Positions 15,916 through 24,276 of a DNA stretch of 64,000 nucleotides are shown piece after piece. The position numbers were made by a program, and so were the translations under genes. Position 1 is the first letter of the stretch; every line of letters starts with the position of its first letter. The DNA lies in contig NZ_JAUZQD010000018.1 in NCBI RefSeq assembly GCF_030709675.1, forward strand, positions 144,637-208,636, read 5' to 3'. The DNA is from Symbioplanes lichenis (lineage in GTDB: Bacteria > Actinomycetota > Actinomycetes > Mycobacteriales > Micromonosporaceae). Below the pieces are notes generated by a model. The model saw nothing but the letters and a program-made list of their open reading frames with translations, was not told the origin of the DNA and ran no database searches.

Positions 15916-15992
15916 AACGGACGAAGCCCCCCTTCGGTAACTCCGTTCCCCCGGTAAAGGGCCCTCCGCGCCGGCAGCGCGGAGGGCCCTTC
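15916..15992 (+). ncRNA. Candidate 6C small RNA with terminator
   Basis: Between orn and the large Pro/Ala-rich gene lies a short segment with the hallmarks of the actinobacterial 6C RNA. The hairpin CGAAG/CTTCG (15922-15936) closes a loop made only of Cs within a six-C run, and an outer helix ACGGA/TCCGT can form. A second C-rich segment (CCG..CCCCC..GG, 15943-15954) follows, and then a long GC hairpin. A TAAACT element at 15904-15909 could be the -10 box of a plus-strand promoter. 6C RNAs are short trans-acting regulators with C-rich loops. The identification rests on pattern recognition, not a covariance-model search. Confidence 0.5.
15957..15991. terminator. Strong bidirectional terminator hairpin
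   Basis: A perfect 14-bp inverted repeat (AAGGGCCCTCCGCG and its complement) with a seven-base loop. It can end the candidate small RNA on the plus strand and the large Pro/Ala-rich gene on the minus strand, whose stop lies about 50 bases away. Confidence 0.75.
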
Positions 15993-16042
15993 GGTGTCTG
16001 CGATTGTCGTTTCGCCGGGCCGGCCTTCTCAGCCGGCCTCGA

Positions 16043-19000
16043 TCACTCCTTGCCGGAGCCCCGCCCGATCCCCCGCCGCGGCGGCCGCGTCAATTTCATC
16101 GGCGGCTCCAGATCAGCCGGATCCGGCGCCGGCAGGCCCGCCGCGGTGAAGCCCTTCCGCCGCCGCTTGGCCGCCCCGTTGCCGAGCAACTCGGCCACCT
16201 CAGCCTTGTAGTCACCAAGCACCGAAGACCCCTCCCCCTTGCGCGCCTCCGACTCGGCAGTCGCGGGCGCGTCGCTCTCCGCTTCGCCGCGCTCCGGGGC
16301 AGGCTGGGCAACCGTGGGGCTGCCGACCTTCGCATCGGGCGCGCGCTCGACCTCTGCGCCGGCCGTCTGCTCGACCTCTGCGCCGGCCGCCTGCTCGACC
16401 TTCGGGCTGGGCGTGCGCTCCACCTTCGGGCCGGCCGTCTGCTCGACCTCCGCGCCGGGCCTGCGCTCGACCTCTGCGCTGGGCGTGCGCTCGACGTCGG
16501 CGCTGGGCGTGCGCTCGACGTCGGCGCTGGGCGTACGCTCGGCCGTCGACATGACCTCCGATCGCGGCCCGGCAATGCGCGTCTCGGTGAGCTGGTCCCC
16601 CTTCGCACCCGCATGACCCGAGCCCGGTCGCGCCTCAGAGTCCGACGCCGGCCGCGGCCCCGAACCGCTCAGCGGCACCGCCCGAGAACCAGGAACCACC
16701 GGCCAAGCCGAAGGTCGCCCATCGCCCCCAGCCGGACGAGCCTCAGGCGCCGGGGCCGGAACCCGCCTCGGCAACGGCCCACCCGCCGTCGGAGCCATGA
16801 CCGTCCCGGCCTTCGACGCTTGTCCAGCTCCAGCTCCAGCTCCAGCTCCAGCTCCAGCCCTAGCCTCGGCCTCAGCCGTCGCCGCCGGAGCCGAAGCCGA
16901 CTTCGACTCGTCGGAAACCGGACGGCCCGACGGCAGCTGCACCTGCTCGGGAGGGGCCGTCGACTCTGCGATGGGCGCGGAGGCCAGCTGCGGCTCCTTG
17001 GCGACCGTGACGGTGGGCTTGCCTTCCCCGCTTGCCATCGAGGTCGACTTCTCCTCGCCCGCGGCCGGGACATGCTTTTCGTCGGCCGCCGCCGGGACGG
17101 CCTTGTCGTCGGCCGCCGCCGGGACGGCCTTGTCGTTGGCCGCTACCGGGGCAGCTTCGTCGTTAGCCGACACCGGACCGGCTTTGTCGTTGGCCGCCGC
17201 CGGGACGGGCTGCCGCTGCGGCTCGACCGGTCGCGAAGGCCCCGGGACCGACGGCCGCGAAGGCGCCGGTACAGGCCGCGGGGGCGCCGGAGCAGGCGCC
17301 GGCTTGGCGCGATCAGCCGACGTGCCACTCGCCGACGGGGACGTGGCCGAACCAGACGGCGCAGCCGCAGCCGATCCAGCGGTCGGCGCAGCAGCGGTCG
17401 GCGCCGCGGCAGCGGTTGGCGCAGCGGCAGCGGTTGGCACGGCGGCGGACGGCCGAGGAGCAGTGGGCGCGGCGGCCGTTGGCGAGGCCGCCGGAGTGGC
17501 TACGCGTGAAGTGGCGGCGGACGGGGCGGCGGGCTGCTGGGGCTTCGGGGTGATGCCTACGCGCGGGGAGTCGGCTCGGGTCAGGCCCGTGGCGGCCCAG
17601 GCGTTGGCGGGCGGGCCGCCGAAGAGAGCGTTGCGCGGTGTCGCCTTGGCCGGGCGGGTCGGCTTGGTGGCCGGCTTCGCCTCGGCGGCGGGCGACGGCT
17701 CGGGCTCAGCGACGGGCGACGGCTTGGGCTCAGCGACGGGCTCCGGCTTGGGGGCGGGCGTGGACGACGGCCTCGGCTCGGGGGCAGACGGCGGCTTCGA
17801 CGCAGCAGTAGGCGTCGGCTGCGTGCCGGCAGCGGGCTTGGCCTCGGCGGCCGGCCTGGCAACAGGCTGGACGGCAGCGGGCTTGGCGTCGGCAGCGGGC
17901 TTGGCCTCGGCGGCGGGCGTCGCCACGGTGGCGGGCTGGGCGGCGGCGGGCGTCGGGCTGGTGGCCGGGGGCTGCTTGGTGTCGGCGGCGGGCGCCTTGG
18001 TGGGCAGCGGCGAGGGAGACGCGGGCGCTGGCGGGGCGGGCGGCTTTGTGGCGGGGATTGGGGTGGGCTTGGCCAGCGGGTGCGGGATCGGCTTCGGGTC
18101 CGCTGCTCGGGACGGCTTGGTAGGCGCGGCGGAACCGGCGGTCGCGGCGGGTGCGGCGGTCACGGCAGGAGCGGCGGTCACGGCAGGAGCGGTCGGAGCA
18201 GCAGTCGCGGAAGGCGCGGCAGAAGACGAAGAAGCAGCAGGAGCGGCGGGTGCGACAGGAGCGGCGGGCTTGGTGAGGTTGGGGTTTTGTTTGGCGGCGG
18301 CCTTCGCCAGGGCTGCTCGGTGGGCGGCTACTGCGGCGGCGGCTCGGGCTTCGGTTTCTTTGGCTCGGGCGGCGGCGGTTTCGGCTACCCAGGCTCCTAC
18401 GGCGGAGGCTTCGAAGATGGGGAGGTCGGCTGGGCGGGCACCCGGAGCAGGCTGCGCGGCGGGGGACGCCGGGCGGGCGCCGGGAGTTGCGAGGGACGCC
18501 GGGCGGGCGGCGGGCGCGGCCGGAGACACCGAGCGGGCGGCGGGTGCGGCCGGAGACACCGGGCGGGTGGTGGGGGCTGCCGGTGACACCGGGCGGGCGG
18601 CGGGGGTCTGGCTCGGGGTGCGGGTGGGGAGGAGCTTGAGGGGTTCGCCCGGGGCCGGCTTGGCGGTGGGGGCGATCGGCTGAGTGGGGGCGTCCGGGGA
18701 AGCGCCGGCAGAGGGAGCGACGGCGACAGCGGAAACCGCGGCGGGAGAGGCGGCCGGAGAGGCAACGACGGAAGGAGAGACGGCGGCCGCAGGGACGACG
18801 GAGGGAGAGACGGAGGCGGCTGGGGTGGTGGGGCGTGGGGGCCAGACCAGGGAGGGCGGGCGGGTTCGGGATTGGGTGTCGGCGAGGGTTCGGGGGCGGT
18901 GGGAGGCGGCGTGGCGGCCGCCGCCGGTGCGGCTCAGGGGGAGGGGGGCGCCGATTGCTTGCATCAGGCTGGGGACCTGGCTGGGTTCGACGACGTAGAC

Positions 19001-19657
19001 GACCTCGCGGCGGCGGGCGGGCCAGCCGAGGATGATCATGCCGAGCATGACGAGGAGGGTGCCGGCGGTCAGGAGGCCCCAGGTGGCCTGGTTGAGCCAG
19101 CCGGGCTGGACCGCCGCGGTGCTTTCCAGGCGTACGCCCGGCTGGGCCGCCGGGTTCATGATGATCAGCGAGTACGGGGTGTCGCGCATCTCGGCCGGGT
19201 TCCAGGAGACCGAGCCGCGCCCCGTCGCCAGCCAGAAGTCCGCCTTGCCGGGCAGTTGCTCCGGGGCGCGCGTGCCCGGGACCAGTTTGCCGGTCACGGG
19301 GAGGGCGCCGGTGCCCAGGTCGATCGAGGCGACCGCGATGCGGGGCAGGTCGGCCAGGTACGCCGCGGCGTCGGCGGCCGGGGCGAGGCCGACGAAGGCC
19401 GGGCCCTGGGCGGTGTCCGCGGTGACGCGCAGGCGGGTGTCGCCGACCCGGGCGAAGGGGGCGTCAGCGCGCAGCAGCCCGTCGACGTCGTCGACCACGA
19501 CGGCGTAGCCGGACGTCGCGAGGCGCTGCATCGTTCCCGTGAACGCACCGCTCGCGTCGCGATGTTGCAGGGCGGCCCAGAACGCGGCCCCGGCGAGCAG
19601 TGCGGGCAGGCCGGCGGTCAGCAACAGCATGCCGAGGATCGTGCGGAGCAGCCGCAT
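16043..19657 (-). CDS. Large Pro/Ala-rich membrane-anchored protein with repeats
   Basis: A 1,204-residue protein of unknown function. Residues 1-30 form a transmembrane helix or uncleaved signal (LLRTILGMLLLTAGLPALLAGAA). Residues ~30-190 are a folded, predicted extracytoplasmic domain, and a second helix (WGLLTAGTLLVMLGMIILGW) lies near 200. The remaining ~980 residues are predicted cytoplasmic, extremely rich in Pro, Ala, Lys and Ser, and disordered. Internal repeats include APTAAA runs, (V)AANDKAVPAA units, an AG dipeptide run (from a CCAGCT hexamer repeat at ~16824-16860) and nine copies of an eight-residue ERTPSADV-type unit. A basic end (AKRRRKGF) follows. The frame is open throughout with normal high-GC codon use, so it is probably real. 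It may act as a long cytoplasmic tether or scaffold, but this is a guess. Confidence 0.75.
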   Translation of the reverse strand: MRLLRTILGMLLLTAGLPALLAGAAFWAALQHRDASGAFTGTMQRLATSGYAVVVDDVDGLLRADAPFARVGDTRLRVTADTAQGPAFVGLAPAADAAAYLADLPRIAVASIDLGTGALPVTGKLVPGTRAPEQLPGKADFWLATGRGSVSWNPAEMRDTPYSLIIMNPAAQPGVRLESTAAVQPGWLNQATWGLLTAGTLLVMLGMIILGWPARRREVVYVVEPSQVPSLMQAIGAPLPLSRTGGGRHAASHRPRTLADTQSRTRPPSLVWPPRPTTPAASVSPSVVPAAAVSPSVVASPAASPAAVSAVAVAPSAGASPDAPTQPIAPTAKPAPGEPLKLLPTRTPSQTPAARPVSPAAPTTRPVSPAAPAARSVSPAAPAARPASLATPGARPASPAAQPAPGARPADLPIFEASAVGAWVAETAAARAKETEARAAAAVAAHRAALAKAAAKQNPNLTKPAAPVAPAAPAASSSSAAPSATAAPTAPAVTAAPAVTAAPAATAGSAAPTKPSRAADPKPIPHPLAKPTPIPATKPPAPPAPASPSPLPTKAPAADTKQPPATSPTPAAAQPATVATPAAEAKPAADAKPAAVQPVARPAAEAKPAAGTQPTPTAASKPPSAPEPRPSSTPAPKPEPVAEPKPSPVAEPEPSPAAEAKPATKPTRPAKATPRNALFGGPPANAWAATGLTRADSPRVGITPKPQQPAAPSAATSRVATPAASPTAAAPTAPRPSAAVPTAAAAPTAAAAPTAAAPTAGSAAAAPSGSATSPSASGTSADRAKPAPAPAPPRPVPAPSRPSVPGPSRPVEPQRQPVPAAANDKAGPVSANDEAAPVAANDKAVPAAADDKAVPAAADEKHVPAAGEEKSTSMASGEGKPTVTVAKEPQLASAPIAESTAPPEQVQLPSGRPVSDESKSASAPAATAEAEARAGAGAGAGAGAGQASKAGTVMAPTAGGPLPRRVPAPAPEARPAGGDGRPSAWPVVPGSRAVPLSGSGPRPASDSEARPGSGHAGAKGDQLTETRIAGPRSEVMSTAERTPSADVERTPSADVERTPSAEVERRPGAEVEQTAGPKVERTPSPKVEQAAGAEVEQTAGAEVERAPDAKVGSPTVAQPAPERGEAESDAPATAESEARKGEGSSVLGDYKAEVAELLGNGAAKRRRKGFTAAGLPAPDPADLEPPMKLTRPPRRGIGRGSGKE
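16325..16540. repeat. Nine 24-bp coding repeats in the Pro/Ala-rich gene
   Basis: Nine consecutive 24-bp units encode eight-residue repeats of the pattern E-R/Q-T-P/A-S/G-A-D/E-V. The two units nearest 16540 are identical in protein; the others diverge. Length is constant, so the array keeps the reading frame. Confidence 0.85.
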
Positions 19658-19765
19658 CTCGATCTCCCCTTCTGGTCGGTACTGCGCTGGACCATACAGC
19701 GCTAAATACCACCAAAATGGGCAAACGACTCTTTAGCCCTCCAACGGTTTAAAAGGCGCCCCGGG

Positions 19766-21418
19766 TTACTGGATGTTCGCGGTCATCGTCAGCGTGGACT
19801 GGTCGATGTCGCTGGTCCGCACGGTGAACTTGAACGTCCACTGGCCCGCCATCGGCAACGCGATGTCCCCGACCGCGTGGAAATCGGTGATGCGCAGGAG
19901 CGGCACCTCGATCGGCTCGATGCCCTTCGTCTCCAGGGCGGCCGTCGCGGACCACTCGACCACGGTGAGCGGCTTGTTGTCGGGCGTGTAGGCGTACAGG
20001 TGAATGGAGTTGTTGCCGACCGTCGCCGGGAAGATGTCGGCCTGCACGGTCATGGAGTCGTCGCGCAGGGTCTGGGAGACCGTCTGGGTGGTGGCCGCCG
20101 CGGTCTCGGCCGCCTCGGCGGTGCGCGGCGGGCTGATCTGGACCAGCGCGGACGTCACGCCGAGGACCACGGCGGTGATGGCCAGCTCCACGAAGACCGC
20201 GCGGCGCAGGATGCCGGGACGCTCGCCGGCCTGCTCCCGGACGAGCTTGCGGGAGAACGCCGCGACGCCGACCACCAGGGCCGCCAGGCCGATCTTGACG
20301 AGGATCAGCCGGCCGTACGTGCTGTCGATCAGGCCCTGGAACGACGACACCTCGATCAGCGCGGACACCGAGCCGGCGACGATGAGCGCGGCCACGGCGG
20401 TCGCGGCCCAGCGGGACCAGATCGGCAGGATCGCGCCGAGCTCGCGCTCGTTGGCCTGGCGGAGCAGGAAGCCGGCCAGCATCACCAGTCCGCCGAGCCA
20501 GACCGCCATCGCGGCGAGGTGGATGGCGTCGACGACCACCGAGACGCCGGCGACCGGGGAGGCCGTCGGGTGCCCGGTGAGCGGCCAGGTGGCGATCGCG
20601 CCGACGCCGAGGACGCCGAGCAGGGCCAGGTCGGCCTTGTTGTCCGCGCGGGCGCCGACCAGGAGCGGGCGCAGCAGGAACGCGGCCGCCACGATCACGC
20701 CCAGACGCACGAGCATCACGGCGCCGAAGGTGCTGCCCAGCACGTCCTGCAAATCCGAGAGGGAGACCCCGAACAGACCGGACCCCGTCGAGTACGGCGC
20801 CTGCAGCCACAACGCGAGCACGGTGCTCAGCAGCACGAGTCCCACGCCGGTCCACACCAGGCGCGCCGGCCCGGATCGGGGCAGGCGGTGGGGCCACAGG
20901 AGCGCGAGCACGAGCACCGGGCCGACGAGGAGGACCAGGCCCGCGTATCCGAGGTATTTGCCGACCGGAATCAGCGCGCGCACCACCGGGTCGACATTCT
21001 GCGCGACTTCCGTCTCCGTGGGCGGAGTGGAGGCCGCCCCGACGGAGTAGAGCAGCGTGCCGGCGACGGGGTGGCTGTCGGCGGAGACGACGCGGTAGCT
21101 GACGAGATAGGTGCCGCGGCCGGCGCCCGTACGCACCGGGATCGTGACCGTCCCCCCGCTGGCCTGGGGCTCGCCCTGGTCCGCGCGGCTGCCGTCGGGC
21201 GCCAGCACCTGGATCTTGCCGGAGATCAGCTGCACCGACTCGCTGAAGGTCAGCGTGACCTTGTTGGGCGCGTCGGGGACGATCGTGTTGGCGCCCGGGT
21301 CGCTGGCCACGAGCGCGGCGTGCGCGCTGGCCGGAGCGGCCGGGCCGAGCAGCACTCCGGTGAGGCCGAGGAGCAGCCCGATCAGGGCCACGACGGCCCG
21401 GCGACGGTCGACGGTCAT
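19766..21418 (-). CDS. CopC-CopD fusion copper resistance/import protein
   Basis: A 550-residue protein. A signal peptide ends in ASA before His33, so the mature N-terminus starts with HAALVASDP, the Cu(II)-binding CopC N-terminus. The CopC domain (to ~130) keeps FSESVQLISG and the SADSHPVAGT histidine segment. An eight-helix CopD domain follows (GKYLGYAGLVLL to ~430, with AIHLAAMAVWLGG carrying the conserved His). The C-terminal ~110 residues are a periplasmic beta-domain (YtkA/FixH-like; DIFPATVGNNSIHLYAY). YcnJ-type fusions move copper across the membrane. ATG 21418 is chosen because the upstream extension has no signal-peptide logic. It is divergent from the ECF sigma factor, with a 95-base shared promoter region. 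Confidence 0.92.
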   Translation of the reverse strand: MTVDRRRAVVALIGLLLGLTGVLLGPAAPASAHAALVASDPGANTIVPDAPNKVTLTFSESVQLISGKIQVLAPDGSRADQGEPQASGGTVTIPVRTGAGRGTYLVSYRVVSADSHPVAGTLLYSVGAASTPPTETEVAQNVDPVVRALIPVGKYLGYAGLVLLVGPVLVLALLWPHRLPRSGPARLVWTGVGLVLLSTVLALWLQAPYSTGSGLFGVSLSDLQDVLGSTFGAVMLVRLGVIVAAAFLLRPLLVGARADNKADLALLGVLGVGAIATWPLTGHPTASPVAGVSVVVDAIHLAAMAVWLGGLVMLAGFLLRQANERELGAILPIWSRWAATAVAALIVAGSVSALIEVSSFQGLIDSTYGRLILVKIGLAALVVGVAAFSRKLVREQAGERPGILRRAVFVELAITAVVLGVTSALVQISPPRTAEAAETAAATTQTVSQTLRDDSMTVQADIFPATVGNNSIHLYAYTPDNKPLTVVEWSATAALETKGIEPIEVPLLRITDFHAVGDIALPMAGQWTFKFTVRTSDIDQSTLTMTANIQ

Positions 21419-21513
21419 GCGAGTGAGGCTCCCCCAACGGCGGACAGGCGGACTAAACGTGCCACAGTTCCCGGCGGATCTGCCACTTGATGACGGGCGT
21501 ACCATCTCGGTTT

Positions 21514-22053
21514 GTGACAGCGAGCGACCCACTCACCGCGCTCGCCCTCCGGGCGCGGGCCGGCGACGCCGGTGCCCAGGCTGCCCTCGTGCGCGGCACC
21601 CAGGCCGAGGTGTGGCGGTTCACCGCCGCGCTGGTCGACCCCGGCGCCGCGGACGATCTGACCCAGGAGACCTTCCTGCGGGCGTTCAAGGCGCTGCCCT
21701 CCTTCGAGGCGCGCGCCGGCATCCGCACTTGGCTGCTCGGCATCGCCCGCCGCACCTGCGCCGACCACCTGCGGGCCGTCGTCCGCCGGCGGCGCCTGGA
21801 CGCGCGGCTCGCGGCCGAGGTCTGGACCGACCGGCCGCACCACCCCGACCCCGCCCACCGGCTCGGCGCGGCGGATCTGCTGGGCCGGCTGGGTGAGGAG
21901 CGTCGCACGGCGTTCGTGCTGACGCAGGTGCTCGGCCTCTCGTACGCGGAGGCGGCCGAGGTGGAAGACGTCGCGATCGGCACGATTCGCTCCCGCGTGG
22001 CCCGCGCCCGTGAGGAACTGGTGAGTGCGGTGGCCCAGGCTCAGGCTTCTTGA
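21514..22053 (+). CDS. ECF RNA polymerase sigma factor, SigC-like
   Basis: A 179-residue ECF sigma factor. Region 2 contains ADDLTQETFLRAFKALPSFEARAGIRTWLLGIARR and region 4 contains RRTAFVLTQVLGLSYAEAAEVEDVAIGTIRSRVARARE. The first 40 residues (SDPLTALALRARAGD, QAEVWRFTAALVDPG) closely recall mycobacterial SigC. I use GTG 21514 (VTASDPLTAL); ATG 21490 would add eight residues. No anti-sigma factor gene is adjacent, as for SigC. The position divergent from copCD and upstream of membrane thiol-redox genes suggests it controls a copper or redox envelope regulon, which is an inference from context. Confidence 0.9.
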   Translation: MTASDPLTALALRARAGDAGAQAALVRGTQAEVWRFTAALVDPGAADDLTQETFLRAFKALPSFEARAGIRTWLLGIARRTCADHLRAVVRRRRLDARLAAEVWTDRPHHPDPAHRLGAADLLGRLGEERRTAFVLTQVLGLSYAEAAEVEDVAIGTIRSRVARAREELVSAVAQAQAS

Positions 22054-22130
22054 GGGGTAAATACAGCTAACCCCCAGCAGAAGTACGGAACCCCGCGGCG
22101 CCGGACGCCGACTAAGGGGGCGTGGTGAAA

Positions 22131-22592
22131 ATGCAGCCGTGGATCTCGACCGCCGCCCGCGTGGGCCTGGCCGTGGTCTGGCTCGTCGCGGGCGGCCTCA
22201 AGATCGGTGACCTGGCCGCGTCCGGACGGGCGGTCAACGCGTACCAGATCTTCCCGTACGACGTGGCGAAGGTCATCGGCGCCGCCCAGCCCTTCCTCGA
22301 GATCGCGCTCGGGCTGCTGCTGCTCGCGGGTCTGGCCGTCCGCCTGGTGGCCGGCATCTCCGCGGTCGTACTCGTGATCTTCATCGCCGGCATCGTCTCG
22401 GCGTGGGTGCGCGGGCTCTCGATCGACTGCGGCTGCTTCAGCTCGGGCGGGCAGCTGGGCGCGGGCGCCACTCCGGTCTACGGCTGGGACATCGCGCGTG
22501 ACGCCGGCTTCCTCGTACTGGCAGGGGTCCTGCTGGTCTGGCCGCGCACGCGGATGTCGGTCGACAGCATCCTGATGGGGGACGACAAGTGA
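22131..22592 (+). CDS. MauE/DoxX-like membrane protein
   Basis: A 153-residue protein with four transmembrane helices (ARVGLAVVWLVAGGLKI, FLEIALGLLLLAGLAV, ISAVVLVIFIAGIVSAW, FLVLAGVLLVW). It carries a CGCF motif in SIDCGCFSSGG, characteristic of MauE-family redox proteins that supply or accept electrons for extracytoplasmic thioredoxin-fold partners. The partner is probably the DsbA-like protein that overlaps its end by four bases (GTGA). The ATG at 22131 is preferred, with AAGGGGG ten bases upstream; GTG codons at 22122 and 22125 are alternatives. Together the two proteins could form a disulfide-exchange pair for envelope proteins, including copper-binding ones. Confidence 0.85.
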   Translation: MQPWISTAARVGLAVVWLVAGGLKIGDLAASGRAVNAYQIFPYDVAKVIGAAQPFLEIALGLLLLAGLAVRLVAGISAVVLVIFIAGIVSAWVRGLSIDCGCFSSGGQLGAGATPVYGWDIARDAGFLVLAGVLLVWPRTRMSVDSILMGDDK

Positions 22593-23311
22593 GCAAGGCA
22601 ACCAAGCAGCGCGCCGCCGAGGCGAAACGCATCGTCGCTCAGCAGAAGGCGCGGGAGCGGCGGCGCACGGTCACGCTGTGGACGAGCGTCGGAGTGGTGG
22701 CCGTCCTCGTCATCGCGGGCCTGATCGGCTGGGCGGTGCTGGCCGGGCAGGAGAAGGACACGGCGGGTAGCGTCGTGGTCCCGCCCACCGCGACCGACGA
22801 CGGGACGGCCTTCGCCCGCGGCGAGGGTCCCGTGACGATCGACATCTACGAGGACTTCATGTGCCCGATCTGCCACGAGTTCGAGGACTCGGCGGGTCCG
22901 ACGATCACCAAGCTCGTCGACGAGAAGAAGGTCACGGTCAACTACCACCCGATCTCGATCCTCGACCGCGCCTCCAACGGCACGGAGTATTCGACGCGCT
23001 CGGCGGGGGCGGCGGCGGCCGCGGCGGCGGGTGGGAAGTTCTACGAGTACCACGAGGTGCTCTTCGCCAATCAGCCCGAGGAGAACAGCGACGGGCTGGA
23101 CAACGCGAAGCTGATCGAGCTCGGCCAGTCGGTCGGACTGACGGACCAGGCCTTCGCGGACGCGGTGAACAACGGCACCTACCAGGGCTGGGCGACGGAC
23201 GTCACCGACAAGGCCTCCGCGGCGGGGGTCACCGGCACGCCGACGATCAAGGTCAACGGGACGGTGCTCGAGGACCGGACCGCCGCCGGCTTGGAAAAAG
23301 CGGTGGGATGA
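22589..23311 (+). CDS. Membrane-anchored DsbA-like thioredoxin-fold protein
   Basis: A 240-residue protein with a basic N-terminal cytoplasmic segment, one transmembrane helix (residues ~30-52) and an extracytoplasmic thioredoxin fold. The active site is C92-P-I-C95 in YEDFMCPICHEFED, the arrangement of actinobacterial DsbA-type oxidoreductases, with the cis-proline loop GVTGTPTIKVNG near the end. It probably introduces or reshuffles disulfides in exported proteins. It starts with GTG overlapping the MauE-like gene and overlaps the next gene's ATG, indicating one operon. The overall form resembles mycobacterial Rv2969c/DsbA-like proteins. Confidence 0.92.
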   Translation: MSKATKQRAAEAKRIVAQQKARERRRTVTLWTSVGVVAVLVIAGLIGWAVLAGQEKDTAGSVVVPPTATDDGTAFARGEGPVTIDIYEDFMCPICHEFEDSAGPTITKLVDEKKVTVNYHPISILDRASNGTEYSTRSAGAAAAAAAGGKFYEYHEVLFANQPEENSDGLDNAKLIELGQSVGLTDQAFADAVNNGTYQGWATDVTDKASAAGVTGTPTIKVNGTVLEDRTAAGLEKAVG

Positions 23312-24276
23312 GACGTGCCGCCCTGCTCCTCGCGGTGCTGGCCGGGGCGCTTCTCGGGCCGGCCGGCCCCGCGTCGGCGCACGGCGGCGAGGCCCCGGAC
23401 GCGACGGCGTACCGGATCGAGGTGACCGGGCTCACGGAGAACGTCGCCGGCCTCTCCGTGCGGGTCGTCGAGGCGGGCGCTCGGCTCGAGCTGACCAATG
23501 ACACCGGGCACAGCGTCGAGGTGCTCGGCTATCAAGGTGAGCCTTATCTCGACGTACGCCCCGACGGGGTGTGGCAGAACGTCAACTCGCCGGCCACGTA
23601 CACCAATGCGACGCTGGACGGCGATGCGGCCGTACCGGCGAATGCTGATCCGACCGCGGCGCCGCAGTGGCAGAAGATCTCGTCGGAGCGCACTGTCCGG
23701 TGGCACGATCAGCGCGATCGCTGGCTCTCCGACGGGTTGCCCCCGCAGGCGCAAGCCGACCCGTCGCGGGCGCACGAGCTGCGGAGGTGGAGCGTGCCGT
23801 TGCGCTCGGGGGCGCGTACCTATGCGGTGGAAGGGACCTTGACCTGGGTGCCGCCGCCGCGGGCATGGCTGTGGTGGGCAGGCGCGGTCGCGCTGGCGGT
23901 CGCGACCATCCTGGCCCGGCGCTGGGTGGGGACGGTTGCGCTGGTCGCGGGCTTGATTGCCATCGTGTACGCGATCACGCGCGCGGCCGTCGGTGTGGAC
24001 GCCCAGGCTCCGGCCATCGTCGCCGCGCTGCTCGCGATCGGCGCCGGCTTGTGGCGAAGACCATTCCTCCTGCTGCTGGGCGGCGGCGCACTGGCGATCT
24101 TCGGGGGCTTCAACGACGCGGGCGTGTTCACGCAGGCCGTCGTCACTTTCCCCGGGCCGGGGTGGGTGGCGCGGGGGGCCGTACTCGTCGCCTTGGGAGC
24201 CGGAGCGGGCACCGCCGTGACCGGCGTCCTGCGCCTGCGGGCCGCCGAGCCCGCCCGGATAACCTCGGACGCATGA
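23308..24276 (+). CDS. Signal-peptide membrane protein of the redox operon
   Basis: A 322-residue protein with a signal peptide (MRRAALLLAVLAGALLGPAGPASA) followed by HGGE. It has an extracytoplasmic beta-rich domain of ~165 residues (VEAGARLELTNDTGHSVEVLGYQGEPYLDV), then four or five transmembrane helices starting at WLWWAGAVALAVATILA. The mature N-terminal His and the domain form recall copper-related envelope proteins, but no defined metal site is visible. It overlaps both neighbours by a few bases, inside the sigma factor-MauE-DsbA-Bcp run, so it presumably works with them. Its precise role is unknown. Confidence 0.75.
   Translation: MRRAALLLAVLAGALLGPAGPASAHGGEAPDATAYRIEVTGLTENVAGLSVRVVEAGARLELTNDTGHSVEVLGYQGEPYLDVRPDGVWQNVNSPATYTNATLDGDAAVPANADPTAAPQWQKISSERTVRWHDQRDRWLSDGLPPQAQADPSRAHELRRWSVPLRSGARTYAVEGTLTWVPPPRAWLWWAGAVALAVATILARRWVGTVALVAGLIAIVYAITRAAVGVDAQAPAIVAALLAIGAGLWRRPFLLLLGGGALAIFGGFNDAGVFTQAVVTFPGPGWVARGAVLVALGAGAGTAVTGVLRLRAAEPARITSDA

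Noticed and set aside
16797..18683. A 628-codon plus-strand frame opposite the Pro/Ala-rich gene.
   Set aside because: It is Gly/Ala/Val repetitive, which is what the antisense of Pro/Ala codons gives. The minus-strand frame has a proper signal-anchor start and is longer.
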